Below are positions 24,158 to 33,506 of a stretch of 64,000 nucleotides of DNA, in pieces (position 1 is the stretch's first letter; every line of letters starts with the position of its first letter). The notes under the pieces were generated by a model. It was not told the DNA's origin. It saw only the letters and a program-made list of their open reading frames with translations, and made no database searches. Source of the stretch: Paenibacillus sp. AN1007 (GTDB lineage: Bacteria; Bacillota; Bacilli; Paenibacillales; Paenibacillaceae). Where the stretch lies: the NCBI RefSeq assembly GCF_040702995.1, contig NZ_CP159992.1, forward strand, positions 5,157,501 to 5,221,500. The letters are read 5' to 3'. A program made the position numbers and the translations under genes.

Positions 24158-26860
24158 ATGTTAAGTCCGAACTCAACGTTTTACCCCCGTCCGCTCGGGG
24201 TGACCCCGGCAGCATCCCTGCCCCAATCCCCGGCAGCACCGCTGGAAACCAGTCGGCAGCTTGTGGGTGACGACCAGCAGGATGCATATTACTTCCGCTC
24301 GCTAGAGAAAGCAGGCATCAAGCTTAACGGTCCGCAAATCTCGGCCGTGCGCCATGGCAGAGGACCTATACTCACCCTCGCGGGTGCCGGATGCGGCAAA
24401 ACAACCGTACTCGCTGCAAGAGCAGGCTATCTGATGGAAGTCAGTGGTGTACAAGCGGCCAGCATACTGCTCGTAACGTTTACCAACAAGGCTGCCGCCG
24501 AGATGAAAGACCGGATCGCTGCTCTGCCGGGCATCAGACCTGCTGCAGCAAGGGCCGTGCAGGCTCGAACCTTTCACTCGTTTGCACTGACATTGCTGCG
24601 CCATTACGGAGTGCAGGAAGACATTTTTGGTGAGCCGCGAGCCCAGCATACGGTGCTGAAAATGCTGCTTCGCCAGAATGGCATGAGCGAGGCTTTCCAG
24701 CCGGAGAGTCTGCTGGCGATGCTGTCCGCGTGGAAGATGCAGGGATCAGATACGGCAGATCTGCCGGAGAAAACGCAGGATGAGCGCGATGCCAAACGGG
24801 TGCTGCTCGGATACGAAACCTGGAAGCAGGATCGCGGCAAAATGGACTTTGATGATATCCTGCTGCGCGCGGCCGCGCTGCTTCGTGATCCGGCGGTGTT
24901 AAAGCCGCTGCAGCGGCGTTTTCAATACATTATGGTTGATGAATTTCAGGATACCAACCGGCTGCAGTACGAAATTGTACAGATGCTCGCTGGAGCACAC
25001 CGCAATCTGATGGTTGTCGGAGACGATGACCAGACAATATATACGTTTAACGGCGCACGGCAGGAATCGATTTTGGAATTCGATAAAGTATACCCGGGTG
25101 CGCGCATCGTGACGCTGGATATTAATTATCGCAGTGATGCTCGTATTCTGGGGCTCGGCAGTGAGCTGGTTGCACGCAATAAACGCAGACGGGACAAACG
25201 GCTGCGTGCGGCAGGACAGCGTGGGGATGCACCTCGCTTTGCCACTCCTTCCAATGCCGAAGAAGAAGCGGCCTGGGTCGTTCATCAGATCTGTCAGCAG
25301 GTGGAGGAAGGGCTGTATCCATATCGGGACATAGCCATTTTGCACCGGACAGCCAGCAGCAGCCGGGCCGTGTTTGAGCAGTTGGTACTGAAGGATGTGC
25401 CGTTTGTACAGCATGGGGCTGCCCCGGTATTCTATGATCAGTCTCTCATCAAACCTTTGATGGATCATATGCGGCTGTCTCTGAACCCGCGGGCAATGGA
25501 TGCTCTGCCAAGTGCACTCGGTCCGCTGTACGTGTCCCGTGATGCAGGATTGGAGTATATCCAGCGCTGTGAGCAGGAACAGGCCAAGAAATACCCGCTG
25601 ATCCATCTGAGCAAATGGGACAAGCTAAAACCTTTTCAACAGGAGCAGGTCAAGGAACGCATCAAGCTGATCAAATCCCTGCATAAGCTCAAGCCCATCA
25701 ATGCGATTCAGGAGATGCGCCGTCATTTTTATGATAAATATATGGAGAGCGGCGATCCTTCCATTTTCACCCATTATAAGGAAACGATGCTGGAAACACT
25801 GGATGAGTTTGAAGCAGCTGTCAAAAAGTTCGAAACCGTGGAGGAATTCGTGCAATTCGCGGACGAGCTGTCACGCAGGCATCGGGAGATGGAATCACTG
25901 CGCCGCGCGCAGGATAGTGACGCCGTGCAGCTCATGACCATTCATAGGGCCAAAGGACTTGAGTTTCCCTGCGTCTACTGGATCGGAGCCAGCGAAGGCA
26001 TCGTGCCGCACAGCACTGCTCTGCGGCAGGATATTCCGGAGGATCAGAAGGCAGCACTTACCGTGCAGCAGACGGATGCTGATCTGGATATGGCACTGGA
26101 GGAGGAACGCAGACTCGCTTATGTTGCAATCACCCGAGCGAAGCAGCATCTCTATGTAACCTCACCAGCGAGCCATCACGGTAAACCTGCAGACGTGTCT
26201 CGTTTCCTGCTGGAAGCCTTCGGTATGGAAGTACCCGACAAACGCAAAACACGGGAAGAGAGCCGTGCCAGCGGCACAGCATCTTATGGAAATAACCGAA
26301 ATGAAGGATATAACGGAAATGGAAACAGCCGAACCGGCAGCGGCAACTGGAAAAGCATCCGGGACGCCGGGAATGGCAGCAGACATGAGAGTGGTCAGAG
26401 CGGCGGGACGCTTCATCATTCAAGGTCACAGCCAGCGAATGCTGCTCAGCGGCATTCGCTGCAGCGCAGTGCGATTAATCATAAGGATCATCGGGAAATG
26501 GAGATGCTCGATGAACGGGATGAAGATCGCCTCAGTGAGCAGCGCGGCAGCGGAATTATTCGAGATCATAAAGCATTCAGTACACCCGGCCTTCATCCAA
26601 AAACGGCGCAGACGGCCTCCACTTCCCGATCGGCTGCATCCTCACCCGCAGGTTCAGACAAAACGGAGCGGACGGAAATGGTAGCTGTCTGGAAATGCAG
26701 CTCAGCTTCGTGCAAAGCATGGTTACGACAGAAACCGGCTGTCCCTTCCGGAAAATCGTCGAAAAAAGACTCTTCCGTGCCTCCGGTTTGTCCACTATGT
26801 TCAGGGACAATGGTGGCAGGCACCCGGCAGGTTCCGGTGACGAATCGGTTCGGGAAATAG
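24158..26860 (+). CDS. UvrD/PcrA-like SF1A DNA helicase with C-terminal zinc-binding tail
   Basis: 900 aa. Motif I AGAGCGKTT (~75-83), Ia LVTFTNKAAAEM, II VDEFQDTN, III GDDDQTIYTFNGA, IV LDINYRS, V QLMTIHRAKGLEFPCVYWIG and VI ERRLAYVAITRAK are all present, so the ATPase is intact. Residues ~715-860 are low complexity (G/N/S/R-rich), then WKCSSASCKAWLRQK...CPLCSG, a likely zinc ribbon. This layout recalls Bacillus YjcD. It is much longer than PcrA and lacks PcrA's context (ligA), so it is an accessory helicase, probably for repair. Confidence 0.9.
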   Translation: MLSPNSTFYPRPLGVTPAASLPQSPAAPLETSRQLVGDDQQDAYYFRSLEKAGIKLNGPQISAVRHGRGPILTLAGAGCGKTTVLAARAGYLMEVSGVQAASILLVTFTNKAAAEMKDRIAALPGIRPAAARAVQARTFHSFALTLLRHYGVQEDIFGEPRAQHTVLKMLLRQNGMSEAFQPESLLAMLSAWKMQGSDTADLPEKTQDERDAKRVLLGYETWKQDRGKMDFDDILLRAAALLRDPAVLKPLQRRFQYIMVDEFQDTNRLQYEIVQMLAGAHRNLMVVGDDDQTIYTFNGARQESILEFDKVYPGARIVTLDINYRSDARILGLGSELVARNKRRRDKRLRAAGQRGDAPRFATPSNAEEEAAWVVHQICQQVEEGLYPYRDIAILHRTASSSRAVFEQLVLKDVPFVQHGAAPVFYDQSLIKPLMDHMRLSLNPRAMDALPSALGPLYVSRDAGLEYIQRCEQEQAKKYPLIHLSKWDKLKPFQQEQVKERIKLIKSLHKLKPINAIQEMRRHFYDKYMESGDPSIFTHYKETMLETLDEFEAAVKKFETVEEFVQFADELSRRHREMESLRRAQDSDAVQLMTIHRAKGLEFPCVYWIGASEGIVPHSTALRQDIPEDQKAALTVQQTDADLDMALEEERRLAYVAITRAKQHLYVTSPASHHGKPADVSRFLLEAFGMEVPDKRKTREESRASGTASYGNNRNEGYNGNGNSRTGSGNWKSIRDAGNGSRHESGQSGGTLHHSRSQPANAAQRHSLQRSAINHKDHREMEMLDERDEDRLSEQRGSGIIRDHKAFSTPGLHPKTAQTASTSRSAASSPAGSDKTERTEMVAVWKCSSASCKAWLRQKPAVPSGKSSKKDSSVPPVCPLCSGTMVAGTRQVPVTNRFGK

Positions 26861-26878
26861 ACTACACTTTCGTTTCAG

Positions 26879-26919
26879 GACGCTTACTGCTGTTTATTAA
26901 CAGTAAAAGCGTCTTTTTT
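26879..26919 (+). terminator. Terminator after the helicase gene
   Basis: GACGCTTACTG pairs with CAGTAAAAGCGTC (two-base bulge) followed by TTTTTT. Confidence 0.85.
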
Positions 26920-26970
26920 CCAGTTCAACAGTATCAGGTCTTTTTTCAATATTGGAATGGGGGTTGGATT

Positions 26971-27339
26971 ATGCAGGACGGTAAACAGCATCTGTATGTA
27001 TCGGTGACTCATAACCTGATTGAGCAAACCAAAAATGAATCTACACCGTTTGAAGTTATCGTGGATGACGGACAATTGGCCACTTTACAGGACTTGATGA
27101 AAATGCTGGAAAAGGGTGATGACTATTCACTACAGCGTGCACCCGTGCCTTACAAGTCGGCAGATCACGATGAGGGAAATGAGCGGTTTACGGACGGCGT
27201 GACGATGCTGTACACCTTTCTTTACGATCACGGCACACCTGAGACCAGACAAGCCATAGATGATATGAACGTGCTTCCCAAGCTGCAGAATACCGACTAC
27301 AATGACCCGGGATACGAAGATTCGCCCATGAATAAGTAA
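26971..27339 (+). CDS. Hypothetical protein, 122 aa
   Basis: 122 aa, acidic, soluble (MQDGKQHLYVSVTHNLIEQTKNESTPFEVIVDDGQLATLQDLMKMLEKGDDYSLQRAP...; ends NDPGYEDSPMNK). GGGGG lies seven bases before the ATG. It starts after the helicase terminator and ends before another, so it is a single-gene unit. No family recognised. Confidence 0.68.
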   Translation: MQDGKQHLYVSVTHNLIEQTKNESTPFEVIVDDGQLATLQDLMKMLEKGDDYSLQRAPVPYKSADHDEGNERFTDGVTMLYTFLYDHGTPETRQAIDDMNVLPKLQNTDYNDPGYEDSPMNK

Positions 27340-27390
27340 CAAGTACAGATTGGAATGTCGGCCGGAACAGAACTTTATTCATCAAATGCA

Positions 27391-27437
27391 GCACCCCTCC
27401 TTCTAACCAGTAGAGCTTAAATGGAGGGGTGCTTTTA
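27391..27437 (+). terminator. Terminator after the 122-aa protein gene
   Basis: GCACCCCTCC pairs with GGAGGGGTGC, followed by TTTTAT; shared with the convergent oxidoreductase gene. Confidence 0.85.
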
Positions 27438-27451
27438 TATCAACGATCTAC

Positions 27452-28522
27452 TTAGTCCAGCCTGATCTCCTGCCCTTTTTCGGCAGACTCATAAATGGCG
27501 CACAGCATACGCGTGGAGGCCACCCCATCCGCAATCGGACTGATGGGCGGCGTACCGTTCAGGCAGCATTCCACGAAATGATCGATCTGATTCTGGAACG
27601 CACCATGTATATCGAGACCGGAGTGGTCTGTCTGGGGTTCAATGTTCATGATCGTGTCATTTTTCTCCGTGACAATCAGCGTTTTCGGCTCCAGTTCAAA
27701 TCCGCCTCGTTCTCCGTACAGCTTAACTAAAGACTCGTCCCCACGGGCATGCAGGGTAAAGCTCACATCCACTACCAGCGAAGCACCATTTTCGAAACGA
27801 ATCAGGGCATTTGCCATATCCTCTACGTTATTAACGGCGGCACTGTAGTCTGCTGCTTTATAAAATGAGAGATGTTCAATGTTCGCCCGGTTGCCGAGTT
27901 TACGATACGTATTGCCGCTGACCGACACAGGCTTCGGTCTGCCCATCAGATACCAGCACTGGTCGATAATATGTACACCCAGATCAATCAAGGGGCCTCC
28001 GCCGGAACGAGCTTTATCTGCAAACCACCCTCCCGGGTTGCCCAGACGCCGCAAAATAGAAGCTTTGGCATAATACAGCTGGCCAAACTCTCCGGCATCT
28101 ATAAATCTGCGCAGCATCTGCATGTTGTTATCATAACGGCGTACAAAACCTACAACAAAGGTACGACCGCTCTTTTTCACCGCTTCCTCAATCCGCAGCG
28201 CATCCTCCACATTCGTAGCCACCGGTTTCTCCAGAAGCACATGCTTGCCTGCCTCAAGTGCAGCAATGGCAAACTCTGCATGGGTATTGTTCCACGTACA
28301 GATACTAACTGCATCTACATGCGGATCTTCCAGCATCTCGCGGTAGTTGGTATATACGGACTGAGCGTCATACTTTGCAGCAGCCGCCTTGGCCCGTTCC
28401 TCGTTCAGATCACAGATGGCATAGATGACCGCATCCTCATTTTTGGCATAACACCTCATATGAAGATCCGAGATCGAACCTGTGCCGATCATGCCGATAT
28501 GCAGCATTTGCTTTGTGCTCAT
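27452..28522 (-). CDS. Gfo/Idh/MocA-family NAD(P)-dependent oxidoreductase
   Basis: 356 aa. N-terminal Rossmann fold (LHIGMIGTGSISDLHMRCYAKN), then AICDLNEERAKAAA, VSICTWNNTHAEFAIAALEAGKHVLLEKPVATN (the EKP catalytic Lys) and the C-terminal alpha/beta domain with GGPLIDLGVHIIDQCWYLMG (catalytic Asp/His). Members oxidise or reduce sugars and inositols; substrate not determined. The ATG at 28522 follows GGGAGG. It lies 38 bp after the acetyltransferase gene, probably one operon. Confidence 0.9.
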   Translation of the reverse strand: MSTKQMLHIGMIGTGSISDLHMRCYAKNEDAVIYAICDLNEERAKAAAAKYDAQSVYTNYREMLEDPHVDAVSICTWNNTHAEFAIAALEAGKHVLLEKPVATNVEDALRIEEAVKKSGRTFVVGFVRRYDNNMQMLRRFIDAGEFGQLYYAKASILRRLGNPGGWFADKARSGGGPLIDLGVHIIDQCWYLMGRPKPVSVSGNTYRKLGNRANIEHLSFYKAADYSAAVNNVEDMANALIRFENGASLVVDVSFTLHARGDESLVKLYGERGGFELEPKTLIVTEKNDTIMNIEPQTDHSGLDIHGAFQNQIDHFVECCLNGTPPISPIADGVASTRMLCAIYESAEKGQEIRLD

Positions 28523-28560
28523 CCTGGTCCTGCCTCCCTTTTCCAAAACTTCGTTAACGT

Positions 28561-29037
28561 CTAGTCTGCCCGCAGCATGCCTTCATAAATACCGGGTGTA
28601 GAATTTTCAATCTCCACCGCTCCCAGTGTTCGTTTGTAGAATTCGACCGGACCAGCCGATCCAATAATCGCATACCCGTAGCCATCTGCTCTCATCGCGT
28701 GCATGCAGGCCAGCAGCAGCGCTGTCCCTACACCCTTTCCGCGTGCATCCGGGCTTACTCCAGTTGGACCAAAGAAATTGCGACAAGTAGCTTCATAACA
28801 GGCAAAACCGATCATTTTCCCATGCTCCAGCGCAATATAACAGGTCACAGGCTGACGTGCAAAAGCGACATCACATTCATCTACCCAAGGCTGGTTAAAA
28901 TGGGATCTCACCCAGTTCAGCACCTGCTGCTTCTCCGGGGCAATCGCTCTGCGAATCACAATGGATTTCGCTCTCAGCTTCTCCAGTCCACTCTCCTGCT
29001 CTGGCAAACGATAGAGCGCGACCAACATATCACTCAT
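28561..29037 (-). CDS. GNAT-family N-acetyltransferase
   Basis: 158 aa. Acetyl-CoA motif GVSPDARGKGVGTALLLACMHAMRADGYGYAIIGSAGPVEFY. The N-terminus RRAIAPEKQQVLNWVRSHFNQPWVDECDVAF and the GPTGVSPDARG stretch are common in GNATs found next to sugar-dehydrogenases in Paenibacillus. The ATG at 29037 follows GAGGAGGG. Substrate unknown. Confidence 0.83.
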   Translation of the reverse strand: MSDMLVALYRLPEQESGLEKLRAKSIVIRRAIAPEKQQVLNWVRSHFNQPWVDECDVAFARQPVTCYIALEHGKMIGFACYEATCRNFFGPTGVSPDARGKGVGTALLLACMHAMRADGYGYAIIGSAGPVEFYKRTLGAVEIENSTPGIYEGMLRAD

Positions 29038-29322
29038 CCGTATATCCCTCCTCATATCTCACATGCAGCCCTGATTGATTTCTTCAAATGTAGTCTGTAG
29101 AGGTTCAATTTCACAAGTTTGTCCGCTTATCTTCACATTAACCTAAACCTACTACCGATAACCTGCTTCTTACGCGAACATCTGAATTTAGGCTAACACG
29201 CTGTTTACATTGTTACAGACCAAGTGCAACACTGGGCCAGGTTATCCCGTCAGTAAATATGATATGCGGCATTCTATTTAAGAGTTTACCGTGACATTAC
29301 ACTGATGAGAAGGGATGATCAT

Positions 29323-30396
29323 ATGAAGAACAGCATGAAAAAAGTAAGCACCTTGATGGCCCTTTCGATGGTGCTGAGCGGCGGAGCCGCTTATGCAGCG
29401 TCACTGGATAACGCAGCTCCGCCTGCAGAGCAGCATGCTGCTTCCACTGATAACAGCACTGCCGGAGTTGTTAAAATATCCGTTAACGGTGCATTCGTGG
29501 CCGACGGTTACTGGAATAAAGAAAGTAAAGCTGCCATGGTTCCGCTTCGCTCTCTGGCGGAAGCTTTGGGTATCGAACTGAAATGGCATAAAGAAAACAA
29601 ATCCGCCGAGCTGACTCGCGGAGCGATGTGGACCCAAGTGGTTACGGATAAAGATCAGTATTCTGTTAATAAGATGCTGCTCACCCTCGGTACAGCACCT
29701 GAAATCAAGGACGGAACGCTATACGTACCTGCTGTGTTTGCGGAGAAAGTACTGCATGCCCAGCTGAATACAACGGGTAATCAGGTGACGATTACAAGTG
29801 AAGAGGATGTGAAGACAGTTACAGATCGCGGTGTAATTACCCGGATTTCGAATCAGGATAAATACCAGTCGATTCAGATTGGCGGTGCAGGTCAGGATGG
29901 CATCGTGCTGAACCTGAACAAAGACAGTCAGTTCATCTCCTCAGACGGAAAAGAGATTAAACTTACCGATCTATCCTTGGGTATGGTTGTTGAAGCCGAA
30001 CACTCCTTAATGATGACAAAAAGCCTGCCCCCACAAACACCGACGTATAAAGTGACTGTGCTGGATACAGCAGCCGAAACAGCAGCGCAGCCTCAAGAAC
30101 TTTTTGGAACCTCTGGTACGATTGAAGATGTAAATATGAAGGACGGCGCAGTGTCCCAAATTGAAATTAACGGCACACGCCTAACTGAAACAGCACCAGA
30201 TCATGTTGTACTGAATATCGACAAAGCCACTTCGCTGGTTAGTCAAAATGGCGAAGCTGTAAAAGCCGAGCAGTTGATCAAAGGTGCCAAAGTCATTGGA
30301 TTCTACAGCCCCATGCTGACACGCAGCCTGCCTCCAATCGGCACAGCCTGGAAATTGGTTATAGAACTTCCGGCGGTGCAGCCTAAAGCAGAATAA
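29323..30396 (+). CDS. Secreted protein with copper-amine-oxidase-N (stalk) domain
   Basis: 357 aa. Signal peptide (MKNSMKKVSTLMALSMVLSGGAAYAA-S), then a CuAO-N-like domain (~55-150: VKISVNGAFV...MVPLRSLAEALGIELKWHKENKSAELTRGA...LYVPAVFAEKVLHAQL...), followed by two copies of a beta-rich module (~165-255 and ~270-350) each ending in MTKSLPP/LTRSLPP. CuAO-N domains are widespread cell-surface stalk modules in Paenibacillus and do not imply amine oxidase activity. Ends before a 16-bp perfect hairpin (30409-30454). Confidence 0.82.
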   Translation: MKNSMKKVSTLMALSMVLSGGAAYAASLDNAAPPAEQHAASTDNSTAGVVKISVNGAFVADGYWNKESKAAMVPLRSLAEALGIELKWHKENKSAELTRGAMWTQVVTDKDQYSVNKMLLTLGTAPEIKDGTLYVPAVFAEKVLHAQLNTTGNQVTITSEEDVKTVTDRGVITRISNQDKYQSIQIGGAGQDGIVLNLNKDSQFISSDGKEIKLTDLSLGMVVEAEHSLMMTKSLPPQTPTYKVTVLDTAAETAAQPQELFGTSGTIEDVNMKDGAVSQIEINGTRLTETAPDHVVLNIDKATSLVSQNGEAVKAEQLIKGAKVIGFYSPMLTRSLPPIGTAWKLVIELPAVQPKAE

Positions 30397-30408
30397 GACG
30401 ACAGCAGT

Positions 30409-30454
30409 AAACTATAGGTTACAGTGCACAGCTATACCCTGTAACCTATAGTTT
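30409..30454 (+). terminator. 16-bp perfect hairpin after the CuAO-N gene
   Basis: AAACTATAGGTTACAG pairs perfectly with CTGTAACCTATAGTTT across 14 bases. No T-run follows, so its terminator role is uncertain. Confidence 0.45.
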
Positions 30455-30564
30455 AGAGTCTATAGTCTAGAACCCTTTAGACCAGAGGAGAAAATCTACC
30501 TTCGACTTCGCGGAAGTATTGAAAATACGGGCAGATAAAGTGTTGGTAACAGCACAGCAATGCC

Positions 30565-30608
30565 AAATAACCTTGCCACTTGTCTTCGGAGAAGCGGCAA
30601 GGTTATTT
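30565..30608 (-). terminator. Hairpin terminator, convergent gene ends
   Basis: AAATAACCTTGCC pairs perfectly with GGCAAGGTTATTT. It lies beyond the stop of the RidA-like gene on the minus strand. Confidence 0.6.
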
Positions 30609-30668
30609 ATATTCTCTAACCCGTCTGTATTAAAACTTCTGAATAGAGTGAGGAATGAATAAGGGGAT

Positions 30669-31067
30669 TTACACTTCCTCTGAAGTATCAATGATTGCCT
30701 CAGCCTCAATCTCAACCATCAGCAAGGGATCAATAAGCGCATTCACTTCGACCATGGTAGCCGCGGGTTGAATCTGTCCAAAGAATTCCCCATGTGCTCT
30801 CCCGACCTCTTCCCACTGTGTAATATCCGTGACAAACATGCGTGTTCTAACGACATCGGCCATGTCTGCCCCCAGCTCTTTCAGTGCCTTTTCAATGGTC
30901 TGCAGAATAAACTTGGTCTGCACATAGGGATCACCCGCGCCAACAACGACCCCGTCCTGCATGGCTGTCGTTCCAGCTACCTCAACCCGGTTACCCACAC
31001 GAATAGCTCGGCAATACCCCACCAGCGGTTCCCAAGGGGAGCCGGTAAATACCTGCTGTCTGCTCAT
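30669..31067 (-). CDS. RidA/YjgF-family protein (divergent)
   Basis: 132 aa. RidA fold: PWEPLVGYCRAIRVGNRVEVAGTTAMQDG...DPYVQTKFILQTIEKALKELGADMADVVRTRMFVTDITQWEEVGRAHGEFFGQIQPAATMVEVNALIDPLLMVEIEAEAI. The catalytic Arg of RidA (PARS... in RidA) is replaced by PAATMVEV, as in the Rid6/7 groups, so enamine/imine deaminase activity is uncertain. A typical RidA is encoded separately at 50220-50594. Confidence 0.8.
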   Translation of the reverse strand: MSRQQVFTGSPWEPLVGYCRAIRVGNRVEVAGTTAMQDGVVVGAGDPYVQTKFILQTIEKALKELGADMADVVRTRMFVTDITQWEEVGRAHGEFFGQIQPAATMVEVNALIDPLLMVEIEAEAIIDTSEEV

Positions 31068-31196
31068 TTTCTTGTCCCTCACTTTGTTATGTAATAGAAA
31101 CTGTAAGTAAACTTAAATTATAACAGCTCAAATTCATTCCGAATATATAAATCTGGCACCTTCCACCCGGCAGCCTGCCTATTCCACAACATCATA

Positions 31197-31245
31197 AATC
31201 CCCTGAACAGCCGCACGATCTGAAAAATAGGCCATTCAAGGGATT
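31197..31245 (-). terminator. Terminator of the carboxypeptidase gene
   Basis: On the minus strand AATCCCTTGAA pairs with TTCAGGGGATT (one mismatch). Only a weak T-rich end follows. Confidence 0.5.
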
Positions 31246-31325
31246 GATGATAGGGTCATCCTGGTTCGAAAAAAGTTATACACATGTGGATAGGTGATGT
31301 CACCGATTTACGGTTTAGATACGAT

Positions 31326-32294
31326 TTACAGCTTAATATTCGCTTCGTCAAAATATTCCTCAAGCGTCAATCCGCTTTTGACCACATCCGGTGCGAGGTC
31401 GGCACCCACATAACGAATATGCCAAGGCTCGTATACGTAACCGGTCTTGTCCTCTTCACCTTGCGGATAACGGATGATAAAGCCGTACTCGGCTGCATGT
31501 TCATCCAGCCATTTGCCTTCTTTGGACGAGCCAAATACCTCTTCCAGCACATTACCCACGCTTGGACTCGATACATCTATCGCTAGTCCGGTCTGATGTT
31601 CACTTCTGCCGGGAACGGCACTTACACGAGAAGCATACTCTTCCCCTTTGGTTTTCACATTGTTATTGTAGATAGATACTTGTCGTTTGTAAGACCGGTA
31701 ACCGGATACTGCACGAAGCTCGATACCGTCTGCTTTTGCACCTGCAAACAGTTTCTCCAGCGCTTCCGCAGCTTCCTTGCGCATATGCCGTTTCTCATGG
31801 GGGCCCTCGAAGGAAAACGGTACGTTTGGCTCTACGAGATCACTCGGCTCATATCCTTCCGGCAGACTGCGCTGTTTGTTAACAATCACCGTCATCGCCT
31901 GTGCATTAGTCACGACGGATTGAGAATCTACCGTTGTCTGCAAAGCACTAATACTGCGTTTCTCCATCAAGGGATCTTCAGCCGCCGCTCCACTTCCATT
32001 GTCCGAAGAACCCTGATCCTGTCCTGCAGATGTGCTGTCTGAGCCGCTCTCTGCACCTTTATCACTGCCCGAATCGGATGCGTTCTCTCCCATATTGCCT
32101 TTTCCCTCTGTGCCCGGGTCTTCGGTCAAATGAACAGTAGTACCATCGGCGCCCTGCTCCGTGGATGATCCGTTTGCGTTCTGATTCTCATTCGATCCAG
32201 AACCGTTCTGGCACGCAGCCAGAACAGCTCCACATATCATAAGTGAGGACAGCAGCACCACGATCCGGCGCTGTCTTCCTGTTCCTGATTTCAT
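31326..32294 (-). CDS. Lipoprotein D,D/L,D-carboxypeptidase (M15B, VanY/LdcB-like)
   Basis: 322 aa. Lipobox VLAA-C at ~24-28, a ~75-residue Ser/Gly/Asp-rich spacer through the wall, then the catalytic domain: SGYRSYKRQ, SRVSAVPGRSEHQTGLAIDV (zinc His and Asp), WLDEHAAEYGFIIRYPQG and EPWHIRYVG (Glu and zinc His). It trims peptidoglycan peptides outside the membrane. AGGGG is seven bases before the ATG. Stands alone. Confidence 0.9.
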   Translation of the reverse strand: MKSGTGRQRRIVVLLSSLMICGAVLAACQNGSGSNENQNANGSSTEQGADGTTVHLTEDPGTEGKGNMGENASDSGSDKGAESGSDSTSAGQDQGSSDNGSGAAAEDPLMEKRSISALQTTVDSQSVVTNAQAMTVIVNKQRSLPEGYEPSDLVEPNVPFSFEGPHEKRHMRKEAAEALEKLFAGAKADGIELRAVSGYRSYKRQVSIYNNNVKTKGEEYASRVSAVPGRSEHQTGLAIDVSSPSVGNVLEEVFGSSKEGKWLDEHAAEYGFIIRYPQGEEDKTGYVYEPWHIRYVGADLAPDVVKSGLTLEEYFDEANIKL

Positions 32295-32543
32295 CGTAAA
32301 ACCCCTATCACGTTAGTATTAGATTACATATATTCATGTGCGTTTTTACACGGTTCCTATAATGTTCCCTGCGACAGTATACCTTAATTGCATGCGAAGC
32401 TCCACCAGTAAAGAGTACCTTCTCCCAAGTTCTATATGGATCTATACCCTATATACAGCTTGTACCCTGGTTTTCTGTAGATTTAATACGCCATTCCAAA
32501 CTTAGTCAACTTCGATGCAAACTGGAAATGGGTATGCATCTCC

Positions 32544-32582
32544 ACAAAAACAAGCGAGGGCGATCATCCGATCTCCCCCGCT
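32544..32582 (-). terminator. Terminator of the SWIM-like / SNF2 unit
   Basis: On the minus strand AGCGGGGGAGATC pairs with GATCGCCCTCGCT (two mismatches), followed by TGTTTTTG. Confidence 0.78.
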
Positions 32583-32598
32583 GAATAGGTGATATGCC

Positions 32599-33405
32599 TC
32601 ATTTGGAAGCCGGGCTGTCCTTGCGCTTCTGGACAGCCTGCCACATCCGCGCCGCCACGCGCTCGCGGATCAGATCCAGACCTGCGGCTGCGGGCACACC
32701 CGGCAGCAGTGCGGTCAGTTCAGGCAGCGCCGGCGGTGTACCCGGCTGCGCGAGCCGCACCTCCACGGCGCCGAAGCCCGGCCCCGGCTGGTGCATGGCG
32801 CCGTCCGCGGCCGCCTCGGCGATCCATTCGCCGACGGCCGCGCCGCCTTCGCCAGCCCGCGCCTGCGGGCGGCCCGCCGTCTCCGCTGCGCGGCCCGGGC
32901 CGCTGGGATCATGGGCAAGTTCCTCTGCCCATGATCCCAGCACGCCGGCGAGCAGCGCTTCGCGCGGCAGGCCGGCGTGCGCCAGCAGCTGCAGCGGCTC
33001 GGCTGCGAGGCGTGCAGCAGCGGCACGCTCCGCAGCCGCGGCATGCGCGCAGCCTGCGCTGCCGCAGGTGCACGCTGCTGCTGCGCCGGGCACGGCGTCG
33101 CCTGGCGCGCCTGCAGGCTCAGCCGCGGCCAGCAGCCCGGCGAGCTCCTCGGGCGCCGGGCCGCCGCGCAGCAGGGCGTACAGCGCCAGCGGGCGCCTGC
33201 GCAGCTGCGCCAGCACGGCCTCGCGCTGCGCCTCGCTCAGCTGCGGCAGCGTGCCCGTGACCGTGAACACGCCGGTGGAGGCGGTTCCGGTCTCATTCGC
33301 ATCAGCGGACCCGGATGCTTCCTTTCCCGAATTCGCTGCTGTATTTACCTCTGCTGTCCACATCCCGGGGGACATATGCAGCTCCACTTTCCACTTTTCG
33401 CTCAT
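32599..33405 (-). CDS. GC-rich SWIM-finger-like protein, partner of SNF2 helicase
   Basis: About 268 aa, strikingly Ala/Gly/Pro/Arg-rich. CTCGSAGCAH (~105-114) matches the CxC...CxH zinc pattern of a SWIM finger, but with only four residues between the pairs. In Bacillus, YwqB (SWIM) is encoded beside the YwqA SNF2 helicase, and here the same pair appears in one operon (101-bp gap). The core is short compared with YwqB. The G+C content is far above the neighbouring genes. The ATG at 33405 follows AAAGGGGG. The role of this pair is unknown. Confidence 0.6.
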   Translation of the reverse strand: MSEKWKVELHMSPGMWTAEVNTAANSGKEASGSADANETGTASTGVFTVTGTLPQLSEAQREAVLAQLRRRPLALYALLRGGPAPEELAGLLAAAEPAGAPGDAVPGAAAACTCGSAGCAHAAAAERAAAARLAAEPLQLLAHAGLPREALLAGVLGSWAEELAHDPSGPGRAAETAGRPQARAGEGGAAVGEWIAEAAADGAMHQPGPGFGAVEVRLAQPGTPPALPELTALLPGVPAAAGLDLIRERVAARMWQAVQKRKDSPASK

Positions 33406-33506
33406 CATCATCCCCCTTTCTCCCTTGATCATCCGAGCCGATTTTTGCTGCACCACACACAGCTTTAATACCTTCATCACTGAACATTATGGTTTATAAG
33501 AGTAAA

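Noticed and set aside
24899..25606. Minus-strand 235-codon frame inside the helicase gene
   Set aside because: Lies wholly inside a well-supported helicase with all motifs intact; no ribosome site.
30467..30715. Minus-strand 82-codon frame after the RidA-like gene
   Set aside because: Starts inside the RidA-like gene, spans the 30565-30608 hairpin and has no ribosome site.
32589..33260. Plus-strand 223-codon frame across the SWIM-like gene
   Set aside because: Long frames are expected opposite GC-rich genes; Arg/Ala-rich composition and no ribosome site.
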